Program-made: the position numbers and the translations under genes | Notes under the pieces: generated by a model | What the model saw: only the letters and a program-made list of their open reading frames with translations | Told to the model about the DNA's origin: nothing | The model's database searches: none | Assembly (NCBI GenBank): GCA_014529385.2 | Contig: CM043942.1 | Location: 2,582,501-2,646,500 of the forward strand | Direction: 5' to 3' | DNA length: 64,000 nt | DNA from: Adiantum capillus-veneris | Lineage: Eukaryota; Streptophyta; Polypodiopsida; Polypodiales; Pteridaceae | Part shown: in pieces, positions 33,354 through 44,617 of the stretch | How the letters are laid out: each line of letters begins with the position of its first letter | Position numbering within the stretch: the first letter of the stretch is position 1

Positions 33354-34184
33354 TTAGATTTCTTGAATCTTCACTGAGGACTTGTTCTTCTCACCATGGT
33401 CTTCAGCTTTCTCTTTGCCTTTTTCTGCTTTCCATTCTCTGCAGTCTCTTTTCATGTGACCCTTCTTGCCACAATGGTAGCATTCTATGTCACTCTTGCC
33501 TTTAGCACTGCGGGACTTGCTACGACATTGATTCCTCTTTCCACCTTTGTACTTTTCTTTGGTCCTTCCCCTGACAACTAAGGCTGTTCCTTTGCCTTTG
33601 TCCATTGTCTTTCTATTGGTTTCTTCAGTAAGCAGACTTCCTTCTACACCTGCTATGTTCAAACCATCTGGAGGTGCAAAATTGCTCAAAGCTGTGCGAA
33701 AAGTGTCCCAACTTTCCAGCAATGTGATCAACACGAACATAGCTCTAACAGGTTCATCAAACTTGACACCTTGAGCTGACAACTGACTATAGATTGTGTT
33801 GAATTCATTCAGATGATTGGACATAGGTGTCCCTTCTTTCATCTTCAAGTCAACAAGCTTCTTAAGCCAGTATACCTGTGAAGCTGCACTCTGCTTCTCA
33901 TAAAGATCACTCAGCTTTAACCATGCTTGATAAGCCGACATCTCGTCTGCTACATTGAAGTAAACGCTTTCTGCCAAAGTCAGCATAATGGTAGAAAGTG
34001 CTAATTCATCCATTTCGCTCCATTCATCTTCGTCCATATCTTTTGGTTTTATCCCCTTGAGCTTTATAGGTTTTATATGCTTCTTTTGTACCAACACGTG
34101 CCAAATCTGCTTCTTCCACAATGGGAAATTGGTTCCATCCAGCTTCTTGATATTGTAAAGAGCAGTGTCCTGTGATCCAGCCAT
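33354..34184 (-). CDS. Copia-3 Gag, 276 residues with zinc knuckle
   Basis: A complete frame from ATG 34184 (MAGSQDTALYNIKKLDGTNF) to a stop at 33354. The first about 190 residues form the copia capsid region (UBN2-type) with WKKQIWHVL and LKMKEGTPMSNHLNEFN. It is followed by a basic linker and the CCHC knuckle CYHCGKKGHMKRDC (about residue 236). The N-terminal wording resembles Copia-1 gag. It binds and packages element RNA. Because it terminates before protease, Gag would be made alone and Pol would need another route. Confidence 0.9.
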   Translation of the reverse strand: MAGSQDTALYNIKKLDGTNFPLWKKQIWHVLVQKKHIKPIKLKGIKPKDMDEDEWSEMDELALSTIMLTLAESVYFNVADEMSAYQAWLKLSDLYEKQSAASQVYWLKKLVDLKMKEGTPMSNHLNEFNTIYSQLSAQGVKFDEPVRAMFVLITLLESWDTFRTALSNFAPPDGLNIAGVEGSLLTEETNRKTMDKGKGTALVVRGRTKEKYKGGKRNQCRSKSRSAKGKSDIECYHCGKKGHMKRDCREWKAEKGKEKAEDHGEKNKSSVKIQEI

Positions 34185-34575
34185 AGCTATGCTTCACAGT
34201 AATTTACTTTCCTGGGAAAAATTCGGCAGAGTTTCCCCTGTAAACTGACCTCTGAACCAATATCAACCTGTCAAATGAACCAAAAAAGCTTCAGATTCTG
34301 CATAAATTTCGGCAGAGTCTCCTTTGTAAAATGGCTCTGGTGTACTAAAAAACAGACCAAAAATAGCTCAAAAAACACTGTCTCTCTGACACTGTAAGCT
34401 GCGGGTAAACCTGTCGTGCACCTGTACTGTCTCTGACTGTCCTGTCACTGTCCTGTAAGCATAGACTGCGACAATGCCTCAAAGGCAGTAAAGCAAAGAT
34501 GCAATCCCAACTGTCTAACTGACAGTCAATACATCCTAGCTGCCTATCTAAGGGTGCTCGAGGGATTGCTCCAAG

Positions 34576-34637
34576 ACCTGTATCACCGAAAGGATCTCAA
34601 CATTCGAGAATCCCCCAGCTCAATAAAACCTCACTCG
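34576..34637 (-). promoter_or_regulatory. Conserved leader block shared with Copia-1
   Basis: See 18677-18738. Here the block lies about 390 nt upstream of the gag ATG, between PBS and gag. Confidence 0.5.
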
Positions 34638-35228
34638 ACCCTCAACAAAGGCTGCAGTAAATCTGACAGTACATAGACTTCCCACAAAGTCATACATCCA
34701 CAAATTTCCCACTGTATGTTGTAACCGCTGCGTGACTCACAGCCAGCAAACCCTCAACAGACATACATCATCTCTGACAATACATCCCATGTGGAAGTAC
34801 CTGCAATGTCAGGATGAAATCTGGAATATCAAGCAGCAAACACAAGCTACCTGATGAACTAGTGGATGTCGCCTACAGTCTGTGTGTAGATGCGCCCGTG
34901 TCGTATGTGACACGCCTCCAAGAACTGTGAGTCGTCCTTCGATGTGTAGACAGCCACAAATCAACACTCTGGGAGTGTCGATATCCTCAGCACCTGCAGT
35001 CGTAGGCTGAAAACCCCAAATTTGCAAAGTCGGATCTGCACCCGCCAAGACCACGTAGTCGAAAATGGCCTGCGCAAACCTTTGTCGAAGCCGAACGGTG
35101 GCCGAGATGACCTCAGAATGAAATTCTGAGAAAGAGGATTTGGGGCCGTGTCTTCGCTTGTCGAATTTCACTCCAATCTGAGCTGGTGACTCTAGCCTCC
35201 TGCAGTGCTGCCCCGAGCCTCGATATGA

Positions 35229-35240
35229 GCTCTGATACCA
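35229..35240 (-). other. Copia-3 primer binding site
   Basis: The minus strand reads TGGTATCAGAGC, two bases from the LTR at 35243. Confidence 0.92.
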
Positions 35241-35242
35241 GT

Positions 35243-35434
35243 TGAAGGAGTACGAGCGGAAGTGCGACGCGAGAGAGAGTGCGAGAAGAAGAGCACGACA
35301 ATATGGTGAACTCGCTCTACTGTAATGTGTAGAGCATAGTGAGTTCTTATTAGGTTTTTACAAAAGAATATGTGTACATACCTGGCGGCCCGCCCACTTA
35401 CCTGGGCGACCACATTGGGCTTTATACCCCAACA
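35243..35434 (-). repeat. Copia-3 5' LTR
   Basis: 192 bp, one difference from 29477-29668; followed by the target copy GTATT. Confidence 0.95.
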
Positions 35435-35524
35435 GTATTGGCGTCTTCTTGCTTGATCATGCAAGGACTCACCTGTCGCTCTTCTAGGTGTGGCCTTTCC
35501 ACAAACCATATCTACAAACAACAT
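35435..35524 (-). pseudogene. H3-like locus, N-terminal tail segment
   Basis: ATG at 35524, or more likely 35509, opens a basic peptide beginning MVCGKATPRRATG. It reads in frame up to RRRQY at the Copia-3 target site. Skipping the element and one GTATT copy, the next codon continues in the same frame at 29471 into EAHKCVLQEL and the histone fold. The tail would be about 25 residues, against about 44 in H3 and variable in CENH3. It lacks the canonical ARTKQTARK start. No intron is needed to join tail and fold. Confidence 0.6.
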
Positions 35525-35589
35525 AACGAAGAAACAACCACATTATGTGAGTGAATTCTACATTCACATAAGGGGATCAACGCGTCAAA

Positions 35590-35880
35590 CACAACTGCAA
35601 ATAATATAATATGTATCAAGCAAACCAAAGCACCAAATACAGTAATGAAGCCCCTATCCGCTTGGTACTGACCTTGCAAATTTGAGTTGCAGAAAAGAAT
35701 AAAAGATCTACAAATAGCACAACGAAAAACCAACCACATTTTGTGAGCGAATGTGCCTTTTACATAAGGGGCTCTAAGCAGAAAACACAGCTACAAGGAA
35801 TATGGTTAGTACCAAGCGAATCAGAGCCCGAAACACAGTTCTACCACCCCTATTCGCTTGGTACTAACCTTTCAAATTTG
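35590..35880. repeat. Hairpin repeats with the TTCGCTTGGTACT motif
   Basis: A perfect 18-bp inverted repeat lies here: GGTTAGTACCAAGCGAAT (35804-35821) and its complement (35852-35869), with a 30-base loop. A weaker pair is at about 35610-35670. The motif also occurs at 28370-28470, beyond the H3-like locus. Confidence 0.85.
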
Positions 35881-36513
35881 AACTGAAGAAAAGAACGATA
35901 TGATACCTCAGCACTATGTAGAGATAGATCTACGCCAACAAAGCGAGGCAGAAGAGGACGTGGCACGTGGATGGGAGTACTTGTCCTTTTACTGTTTGCA
36001 CACTGCGTGAAGGCTCAGCTGGGGTGGAGGTTGAGTTAAAATGCGAGTCGGGAGCAGGCTGACGCTTGAAGGCGGGGTTACCTACCTCTAAACTTTGGAC
36101 CATGCGCCTCTTTAATGAGCATCATTTCTAGTTTCATGGCGTCTGAGTCCATTTATTGCGTTTACACTGGTTGTCCTTGTGTGAGGCCAACCCACATGTC
36201 CTTTTGGAGTTATCGTTTGGCGTCAGGCACCGATCGCCATCGGGGTCGGCATCACCATCTCCAAATAGGAGAAACAAATCGGCCTTGACTTTTTTACGAT
36301 CTTAATCTCAGCCACCTCTCTCGATCTTGCTCTTAGCGAACTCGAAAGCTTTGAGTCTGTTACTGTTGTGTCGCCATCGCCCTTGCCTTCGACTTTTCGC
36401 AATCTTTCTCTCAGCCACGTCTTGCAATCATGCTCTCATCGACCTCCAAAGCTTTGCGTCTGCTGTTACTTGCCGCATCCCCATCCACCTCGGTGCCATT
36501 GGACATTGCAGAG

Positions 36514-36518
<5 letters not shown>

Positions 36519-36587
<69 letters not shown>
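36519..36587. repeat. (CT)n microsatellite
   Basis: About 34 CT units. Confidence 0.95.
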
Positions 36588-36589
<2 letters not shown>

Positions 36590-37119
36590 TGCCCCTCGGC
36601 TAGCTTTCCTCTACCTATGTGTTTCACGTTTGTGCGCACCTTCGTCACGAGGTTAGGGCACAAGGGAGAGTAGTCCTTAATGTCGGAGCATGGTAATTTT
36701 GTTTATGGTCATGCGATGCCAAATTATGCATAGTTACAAATCGTAACAATGGGTTGAGATTCTCCATGCATAGTTGTGAGGTTCAAAGCATAGTGGAATA
36801 ATGACCCCATGTCTGACCGTGTAAGGCGATGGTTGCTCATTTAATGATCTGTTTGGGAGTTTTACCAAACACCGAGCAAGTCTTTTCGAGCAAACCAAAA
36901 ACCGAGCGTATTCCACCAAAATAATAGCCATTGTCTACCAAAATTTGTACCTTTTTTTGTAGGCACCAATTACCCTAGTAGAAATTTCTCATTCATCTTT
37001 CTTCCAAAAACAATTAGAATTTTGGAATGATACATCAAACGTTAGATTTGATCACAATTATAATATGATTTGCCCATCCAAGCATGTGGAGCCTATCTAT
37101 TATTTGTGTGGCCTTATCA

Positions 37120-37123
<4 letters not shown>

Positions 37124-37150
<27 letters not shown>

Positions 37151-37151
37151 T
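37124..37151. repeat. (GT)n microsatellite
   Basis: About 14 GT units. Confidence 0.95.
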
Positions 37152-37900
37152 GCATGTGCCTCCTAGAAAGGGGAATGTGTCGACAAGGGCATGCACTACT
37201 ATGGTGGCAAAGTACAACTCTGGCTAGTACCCTTCTATCCTCGAAAAAGTATGTGAAGTTGAGGCATAGTTGGATGCTAGTATCCTAGCGATTTCCTTAG
37301 AAAGGACTCATCATTGATAGAGATTTTTAGTAGGGCAAAATAGGATGTATGCATGCATGATTTTACATAAACCTCAAAACATAGAATCTACTAAGGTTGA
37401 TGATATCTTTTTAGGGAAAATTACCAAAATATGCGTCTAATTTTTTGCAAATTCCCAAAGTACCCCTCAAATTTCAAAAATTCCTAGTATCATTTGGATT
37501 GGGTTAACCTCAATTTTTGCATATACTCATATTTATGACAAGGGAGAGGAGCAATTTCATCTTAAGAGCCCACAATACCATATCAAATCCTAGTTATATC
37601 ATCTTCTATTGAGGAGGAACCAATTTTCCTGTAAAAAAACTTCAAAAATTTGTTTTTAGAGATGCTTACTAGGTTATAAATGTCATAGGTGGTCATGAGG
37701 GGAAAACATTGTTGGACAAAAATGTTGTATCCAGCCTATATAAATTTCCAAGCAAGGAGTATTTTGGGAAATTTGGAGAAATTGAACGGTATTTTGGGAA
37801 TTTGTAGTGGCCTATATTGGGAAGTTTTGAAATTAGAGGGGTATTTTGGGAATAACCACAAATTAGAGGGGCATTTTGGTAACTGGAAATTGGAGGCGTC

Positions 37901-37902
<2 letters not shown>

Positions 37903-37990
<88 letters not shown>
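37903..37990. repeat. (CT)n microsatellite, 88 bp
   Basis: About 44 uninterrupted CT units, followed 70 bp later by a second array. Confidence 0.95.
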
Positions 37991-37993
<3 letters not shown>

Positions 37994-38056
37994 GCAGGAA
38001 GCGTACTCTTTCACAGAGCTCTTGTCGATATGTAGGGGCCGAGAAACCTCTCTTAG

Positions 38057-38060
<4 letters not shown>

Positions 38061-38107
<47 letters not shown>
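38061..38107. repeat. (CT)n microsatellite
   Basis: About 23 CT units. Confidence 0.95.
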
Positions 38108-38109
<2 letters not shown>

Positions 38110-38239
38110 GTTGGGTGTTTGGCTTGCGGGGTGGAGATGCCAGTGAAGGCATGCGTGTGTATCCAGCAATTGATTGCTTAATGGAGTACCTACAAATGCA
38201 TTTGCAATAGTACGAAGCAATCATTTATGATAGCTCCCT

Positions 38240-39580
38240 GACAATTCATGGCATGAGATTTGTAACCGATCTTGACCCTGAGAAGCATGCTTCAAGAAGG
38301 TTGAATTGTTGTCTGGAAAAGTTTTCCTCCAATGCACTGCTTGTCAAAGAAAGATGTCCTAAGCACTCTAAAAAGTACCGCTTAGTGGAATTGAACCACG
38401 GGTTTGTGTGTTACTTGTACCTGTGATGGATGGTGAGTGAGAGACTTCCCAATCGTCAAATTTTGGTAGTTGCCCATTGGCACAGGAGGAAGAGGTAGAG
38501 GACGTGGAGTTACAGGTTGACCCAGAAGAAGAGCGGGTAGAGGTATTGAAGGAGACATTTTATGCAGGCTTAACTCTTGCTTCTCTTGCAAATGCAGCAC
38601 TTGGAAGCAAGCAAGAAAGCCCGAATGAGGAAGGGTCTTTGCCTTTGAATTGTGCTCCCAATTTTTCTATGGCCGAGAACATTCACTACATTCTCCTCAT
38701 GGATATTATGCATGAGCTGAATATATGAGAGGACTACTACTTAGATGCAATTGAAATTTTTTGTGAGACATACATGGGATTTGTGGAGGATCAAGTGGAC
38801 AAACATCTCCTTGTTGACACATCTATACACAACACACAATTCACTTCAGGGGGTCAACTGATCAAAGATATATTCAGCGAAGCAAAGTTTGGAGAAGTGG
38901 AATTGCCAATAGAGGAGCAATTCCAATCGATCACAAGACAACTTGGTTTAGAAAACATGGGTATCCCTCTAGCACCCCTAGCCCAGCTGGTGAATAGCCA
39001 CTCAATTCACTTGTGGGGAAGGTCCATGCTGGAAATGGACAAGAATCAGATGGTAATTTCTTTTAGGCATGCATACGGTTTTTCCCATGTCCAAATGATG
39101 CAATATTGAGATAAATTTGATTGTTGACAGGTGCTTGTTTATGATGATAGTTTCCTTAGAAGAGCACAAGGCTCAAGGCAAGGACTTGTCACGAAAGTTA
39201 ATACAAGATTGTGTGGTGGGTATCTCGTGCCACTGAACGCAGTAAGGATAATCTTGATAGAGAAACAATTTTCTCTATGCGTTTTTGGCATCAAGTATGG
39301 GTGCCAAGCACTTAGCCCCCCCCTATTTCATGTCGTACACAACTCATGCCCTGGCGGCAAGAATTGAAGACCCGGAGAGCCTGAATCCATACAACAAAAG
39401 GATATTTTTAAGAGATAGCAGACACTTGATGCCCGAGGGGATGCTGTCATCAACAGAGGAAAGATTTTGGTGAAGGGGCATGCACGTCAAAGAGGTACAC
39501 AGTGAGGAAGAAGGGGGTGTAGTGAAGAAAGTAAAAACGACGAGATCAGGCCTATCTTCTCCCGCTTCAAACTCATGATT
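38240..39580 (+). other. Gene-like open segments of unknown identity
   Basis: Several plus-strand frames follow one another: 38240-38400 (GMRFVTDLDPEKHASRRLN), 38477-38728 (acidic start EEEVEDVELQVDPEEE, then a helical part), 38774-39109 (111 residues, QLIKDIFSEAKFGEVELPIE), and 39131-39580 in different frames (SLNPYNKRIFLRDSRHLMPEG). Amino-acid composition is ordinary and they are not repeats. I recognise no family. They could be exons of a decayed gene or a captured gene fragment; splice sites were not convincing. Treat as a candidate only. Confidence 0.3.
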
Positions 39581-39649
39581 GTCGCCACCTCGCATGGCGC
39601 TCCCCGCATTTGTGTTTCCCCAAGCCCTTTGTTTCCTCTCTTTGTGGAT

Positions 39650-41400
39650 GAGTTGTAAAGAACATGAAGTTTTTGAACTCTTAAGAAGCTCCTTCTACCT
39701 TTGCTCTATGTATAAGTCATCTATAAGTCCATTGGTGTAACTCTAACAGGCTATTGGCTCTATCTTAGCCTCCACCATGTCTAGTGTGCTTAAAGTAACA
39801 TGTTCTTGCCATGTAGTGGGTCTTTTCCATGTTTTGTGTGGACCATATTGACAATGAGCCGTATTTTTTGACAAAATATGGACCATTGTAAAACAATATG
39901 TGCTGCATTGTAATAAAACAAAATGGTGAGTAGAGTAGAGATTTATGGAGCATATGTTGTTTGCATATGGAACATGCTAACTCACCATGCAATGAGTGAT
40001 ATGTTTCCCACCCCACACTGCCAGGTATTCCTTCTTCAAATCTAGCAAGGGTGCTTGAAATGATGTGATCTTACTTTTGTCCTATGAATGCTGCTCAACG
40101 TAGTGGAAGATTTTATCAAGTGATTTCCACACGTTGATAAACCACTTTTTATATGTACATAGTAGTGGGTATATGCATGGAAATGTTTATATAAAGCTGT
40201 TTTTACAAGAGTTTGAAAGGTTTTCTAATGTGATATCCGCTCAAATAGTCATGTCCCGTGTCGAGAGTCGAGCACACGCACGTGCCTGGACATGGTATTG
40301 AAGCCTTGGATGGGATCCCGAGTGGCTTCTTTTGTCTTTAAGAAATGTGTTTGAGCTTTCTAGAATGTAAATAATGCATGTGGGAGGTGTGGACACCCTT
40401 GAACCGCCTGAGAAGTTTGACACATGCGGTAACTGTCTATTTACAGTGCCTGATCTGCGGTGATGTGTGCACCGCCTTAGAAGTGATAAAAAATGGAATG
40501 TGGAGGTGTGGCAAAGGACTTTGGGTATCAGGGATCACGCGTACAAAATTTTGTGAATTTTGGTGTCCGTTTTGGGGTTTTTCCCGCAAAAATGCTCGAC
40601 GGGGGTCAAAACTGGCCAAAACTGGGGCTAAAAAGATCAAGAAATGATAAAAAATGGTGTGAAAAGGCTTCAAATTGACACATCACTCACGGTACCGCCC
40701 ATTTTGAGGCTGAGGGAGAACGTTTGATGTGAAATATCATCACTTTCACCTCTCTGTGTGTGGGAGGGAGCACGGTTCCTACTGGTGGACTATTACAGTC
40801 CTGTCGCGTTCGCGTCCTATTTTCAAGTGTGTGGAGGAGTGAATGAGATATTTCTCTCTTCAATTTTGCACTTGGAAGAGTCTATGGAATTTATGAGGTT
40901 TCCATAGATGTGTGTGTGCCAGGAATTGAGAGAAGAAGGCGCGGATTTCTGCAAGACTATGTGACCCTGTATCGGTGCCATTAGGGTTGGGGCTACTCCA
41001 AAGAGTCCTACAACATGGAGTTTGGTGAAGCTTTTGCAATGATTTGACAGAGGAATTTTATGGCTAGAGTTTTTGAGTTTTGGATGATTTTTGTTCTATA
41101 TTTCGGTCACCATCAAGTGTAATTTCAAGTGTTGATAAACTCAACTCACCTTGTAGTGTCTACGGGCATGCAAGGGCTTGTAGGTTGAGGTGTTTGGAGT
41201 TTGAATTGAGCTTGTGGCTACTATTTTTATTGAGCTAGTGGTGGTGTGTGTGGGTTGGAAATGAAGTAAATTCCTTGTGTTGAGTTGAGTTGTCTGGGTG
41301 TGTGAGTGTGCACACAACGTCTTTTTCTCCATCATCCTTTGGCGATCTTGCTCGGGAGCAAAAATTGCCGGTAGAATTTGGGTTTTGAGCAGTGATGTAT
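39650..41400. other. No recognisable gene
   Basis: Unique-looking AT-rich sequence. Short frames, e.g. 40378-40647 and 41141-41449, have no recognisable domain. Confidence 0.5.
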
Positions 41401-41514
41401 GCACATTTTGGATGTTGAAGGGAATTTCAAGATGGTGGTGCCATTCCAACCAACTATTTTCACAGGTTGCGAGGATGCAGATGATTGTCTTGCACCATAT
41501 GAGTTTGATTTGAC

Positions 41515-42355
41515 ATGTTTATGTGTGGAGTTCCAAGTGAGCCACAAAAGCTTGTAGGCATCAATTTGGTGGTCAGAGGTAATGCAAGATATTGGTATGA
41601 GGGATTGTCACAAGATGAGAAGGGCAATTGGGAAATGCTTAAGAGATGCTTTTTGAAGCAGTTCAAGAAGGTGATTCCTCACCAAGATGCATGGAAAGAT
41701 GTCACTAGTTTGTTTATGCAAGAGCACGAGTCTGTTGTTGCAGATTTTTGGTCAAGATTTCATGATGCTTGGAGAGTTTGGAAAGATGCTCTATTGCATG
41801 TGGAATCCATGTCTACAGAGAAATTCTATTCTGCATTTACAAATAGCCAAAGAGTATAGGTATTCACGAGTCTGTTGCAGCCGATCCTTAAGATAAAAGT
41901 GCAAAAGAAAGAGCCCAAATCCATGTGTGAAGCATTGAAAATAGTGCTATAGAAAGAGAGGAAGTTGTGTGTTTCTAGAGTCATGAAGTCCCCTTTGTGA
42001 ATACGTGGTATGGATAGTCTGGATGACCTTTATGTGCATAAGGTCACAGTTGCAGGTGCTCATGCTAGCAAGCATAATAGATTGGATATAGGTGTGGATG
42101 CCCATATGCGCAAAGTCAATGCAAATGAAGTATGTAATCCAAACTTTAGAGACGATACACATGCCTATGGTGCAAAATGGCAAGGACATAGTAGATGAAT
42201 GCAAAAGTTTGAGCACTAGCACGCTAAGTGAAGATGATGAGAGTGAAATTGACAAGGATGAGGCAACCTATGATGGTGACACATCTGATGCTTGTGAGAG
42301 TTGGTGCGATGATGTATGCGACGATGACATAGAGTCACTAGGACAAAACCTTTGA
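41515..42355 (+). pseudogene. Retrotransposon gag-like fragment with acidic tail
   Basis: The frame 41515-41859 has GNARYWYEGLSQDEKGNWEM, LKRCFLKQF and FWSRFHDAWR. This is the pattern of the gypsy-type Retrotrans_gag capsid domain (LxGxAxxWYxxL...FxxxF...). After stops, a second open part (42092-42355) ends in a very acidic stretch (SEDDESEIDKDEATYDGD). There is no zinc knuckle, PBS or LTR nearby, and it ends about ten bases inside the Gypsy-1 3' LTR remnant. It is probably the remains of another element truncated when or before Gypsy-1 arrived. Confidence 0.5.
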
Positions 42356-42606
42356 ATTTTGGAACCTTAGCATTTTGGAAGTCTTAATGGGTTGAACCTT
42401 AGGGTCTTTTAAGCCCAATGCTCTTTTGGAGATGCCCCCCCCCCCCCTTTTGGATCCCTATTTTCCCTCCTTTGGATCCCTAATGTGGCTGGTCTGCTAG
42501 CTTAACCAATATTCTAGCTTTTTCTCCCCTTGCACTTCCCCATATTAAATGATCAGTTTAACATGAGAAAATCATTTAAGAGAATTAGATATGGATTATT
42601 ATGACA
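42341..42606 (-). repeat. Gypsy-1 3' LTR, truncated
   Basis: 266 bases matching 53110-53395 (shared blocks include TTTGAATTTTGGAACCTTAG and a C-run before TTTGGATCCC). It starts TGTCATAATAATCC on the minus strand beside the PPT AAGAGAGAGGTAA, and is cut at 42341. Confidence 0.8.
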
Positions 42607-42989
42607 TTACCTCTCTCTTGAAATCATAGTCGTCCTTGACTATGGGGTAGAGAAGATAAATCATATTCATTAGTCCTTTTTCTTAGCGGGTAGAGGATCC
42701 CTATGTTACCCTACGACATTGTTCTAGAATGGATGACTAGTCCATTTGGTGCTTGAGAGCCTAAGCTGTCGCCCGCAGGCATGTCTACACATTAGTCCTA
42801 TCAGTCTTCCATAGTAGAGTGACAAGCTCTACTTGGTTTTCGGGAGACGTCGTCTCTGCAAACTTGATCTAAGCATGCATACTACTTCATTTTTGTGCAC
42901 ATAAAGAAAAAAGAGTCTTATTAAACAAAAAAAACTTTGTTCATTTTTACATTTGTACATTTGCTTACTCTTGGAAAGCATTGTAAGCA

Positions 42990-44617
42990 TTGACAAGGTT
43001 AGGTTATCCTTTAATTGTATGCCTTGCATCCATCTAGCATCTTCAAATGGATAATTCTTAAACTTAATAAGATATCATCGGATAGTCTTATCGCCTCTTA
43101 GTACCTTGTCTTCATGTCGGAGGATGGACTCGGGCTGCAGCACCTCTTTTTGGTCCTCAATCTCCGGTGGGTCTTCAATAGTTGGTTCTTGAGGTGGCTC
43201 TCCTTTGTAAGGCTTTAGTAGGCTCACATGGAAAGCATTGTGTATGAGCCAATGGCTTGGCAACCTGAGTTGATAGGCCATCTCATTGATTGGCCTAAGA
43301 ATCTAGAAGGGACCATAGTACCTTTTTGCTAACTTAGCATAGTACTTCTAGTGTCCCGTAGGATTCTTGCCCGTCGTATGCCTTAGTTGAGCCTTGGGAA
43401 ATTTGAGTAAGACCCAATCATTTTCTTTAAAGGCTTAGGCTCTGATGTGCTTCTCAGCAGTAGCCTTTTGCCTTTGCTGTGAGATAGAGATAGCATCCTT
43501 AATCTTTTGGAAAGATTCTTGTAGGTCTCGGCTATACTCATATGCAGCAAAGATCTATCCGTGTACCTTAAGTAGCAGGGGACTTTTTGATCTTCCCTCA
43601 ATTACCTCAAAAGGTGCTTTTCCCGTGGAAGTATGTATAGTGTTATTTTAGGCATACTCCACTAAGTCCCATTGGGATCTTTGATCTACTTCCGTTACAT
43701 AGGCTTTTAGTAGATCGAGAATTGTTAGGTTAGCTATTTCACTTTGGCCATACGTTTGCGGGTGATAGGCCGAAGAGAAATTTAGCCTTGTTCCTAAATT
43801 CTCAAAGAGAACCTTCCAAAAATTACTGGTCATTCTAGGATCTCTATCCGACACTATGGACATTGGCAAGCAATGGTACTTGAAGATTTGTGATATGAAG
43901 AGGGTTTCCATTTGATGGGCTTTGATAGTCTTTTTGACAGGTATAAAATGAGCTTGTTTACTGAACCTGTCTACTATCGTCGATATTCCTGTATTCCCAT
44001 GGCTAGACTTAGGCAATCGAAAGATAATATCCATGGATATGCTCTCCCATGGTGAATTAGGGATTGGCAAAGGTTGAAGCAATCCAGGTTGCTTCCCTCT
44101 ATCAAACTTCGTCTTTTGGCATACCACACATTTAGAAACATACTCTTGTATGTCTGCTTTCATGGTAGGCCATAGAAATATGTTTCAATCCCCTTTAGGG
44201 TAGACTGAATCCCTCTATGCCCCGCATAAGGAGGAGCATGAGATTCATACATTAATTTCTCACGGAGTGAGTTAGTAACGCATAGTCTATTGCCATAGAG
44301 AAGATAACCATCTTGTAAAGTAAATGGTTCCTGTTTCTTCCCTAGTGCAAGGGCTGAAATCACATCTCTAAAATCAGGATCAAAAGCAGACTCATCTATC
44401 ATAGAAGATAGATCATTGTGAGTTGCTATGGAAACCGCATTCACTCTCAGCTGTCTTGAGAGTACATTGGCTACTTGATTATGCTTTCCAGCAATGTGAG
44501 CAATATGAAAATGAAATTGCGAAAGGAAATTTGCCCACCTCATTTCTTTGTCTGAGAGCTTGGTCTGCGTCATGAAGTACTTAAGTCTTTGGTGATCGGT
44601 TTGCAGAATGAAAGGAG
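42990..44617 (-). pseudogene. Gypsy-1 RNase H (C-part), integrase and chromodomain
   Basis: In order on the minus strand: the end of RNase H (LQTDHQRLKYFMTQTKLSDK, MRWANFLSQF); the integrase zinc-binding region (HAPPYAGHRGIQSTL, then KCVVCQKTK); the core with ISMDIIFRLPKS, IVDRFSKQAHFIPV, SDRDPRMTSNFW and AYHPQTYGQSE (catalytic D, D, E); the C-terminal LRLPSHWLIHNAFHVSLLKP; then a chromodomain-like ILRHEDKVLRGDKTIR, a TGA in place of Arg, and YLIKFKNYPFEDARWM. Integrase inserts element DNA into chromosomes, and the chromodomain steers it to particular chromatin. Frame changes at about 43600 and 44160 and the TGA at about 43077 disable it. Confidence 0.88.

Larger units (their letters stand above)
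29477..35434 (-). mobile_element. Copia-3: young Ty1/copia element inserted in the H3-like locus
   Basis: Two 192-bp LTRs (29477-29668, 35243-35434) differ at one base (ACGACGATAT against ACGACAATAT). A perfect target duplication GTATT lies at 29472-29476 and 35435-35439. PBS and PPT are in place. Despite its youth the coding region carries stops, so it is probably not autonomous now. Confidence 0.95.
35900..38200. other. No recognisable gene; microsatellite-rich
   Basis: Short ORFs here are mostly translations of (CT)n. A loosely repeated GGGTATTTTGGGAA phrase occurs at about 37755-37875. No domain is recognised. Confidence 0.5.

Noticed and set aside
38380-38410. Possible tRNA T-arm (complement of GTGGTTCAATTCCAC)
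   Set aside because: No matching acceptor, D or anticodon arms could be placed.
41149-41157. CTTGTAGTG as the right end of the CACTA element
   Set aside because: It lies left of the CACTACAAGA end at 56201, so the two cannot bound one element, and no subterminal boxes surround it.
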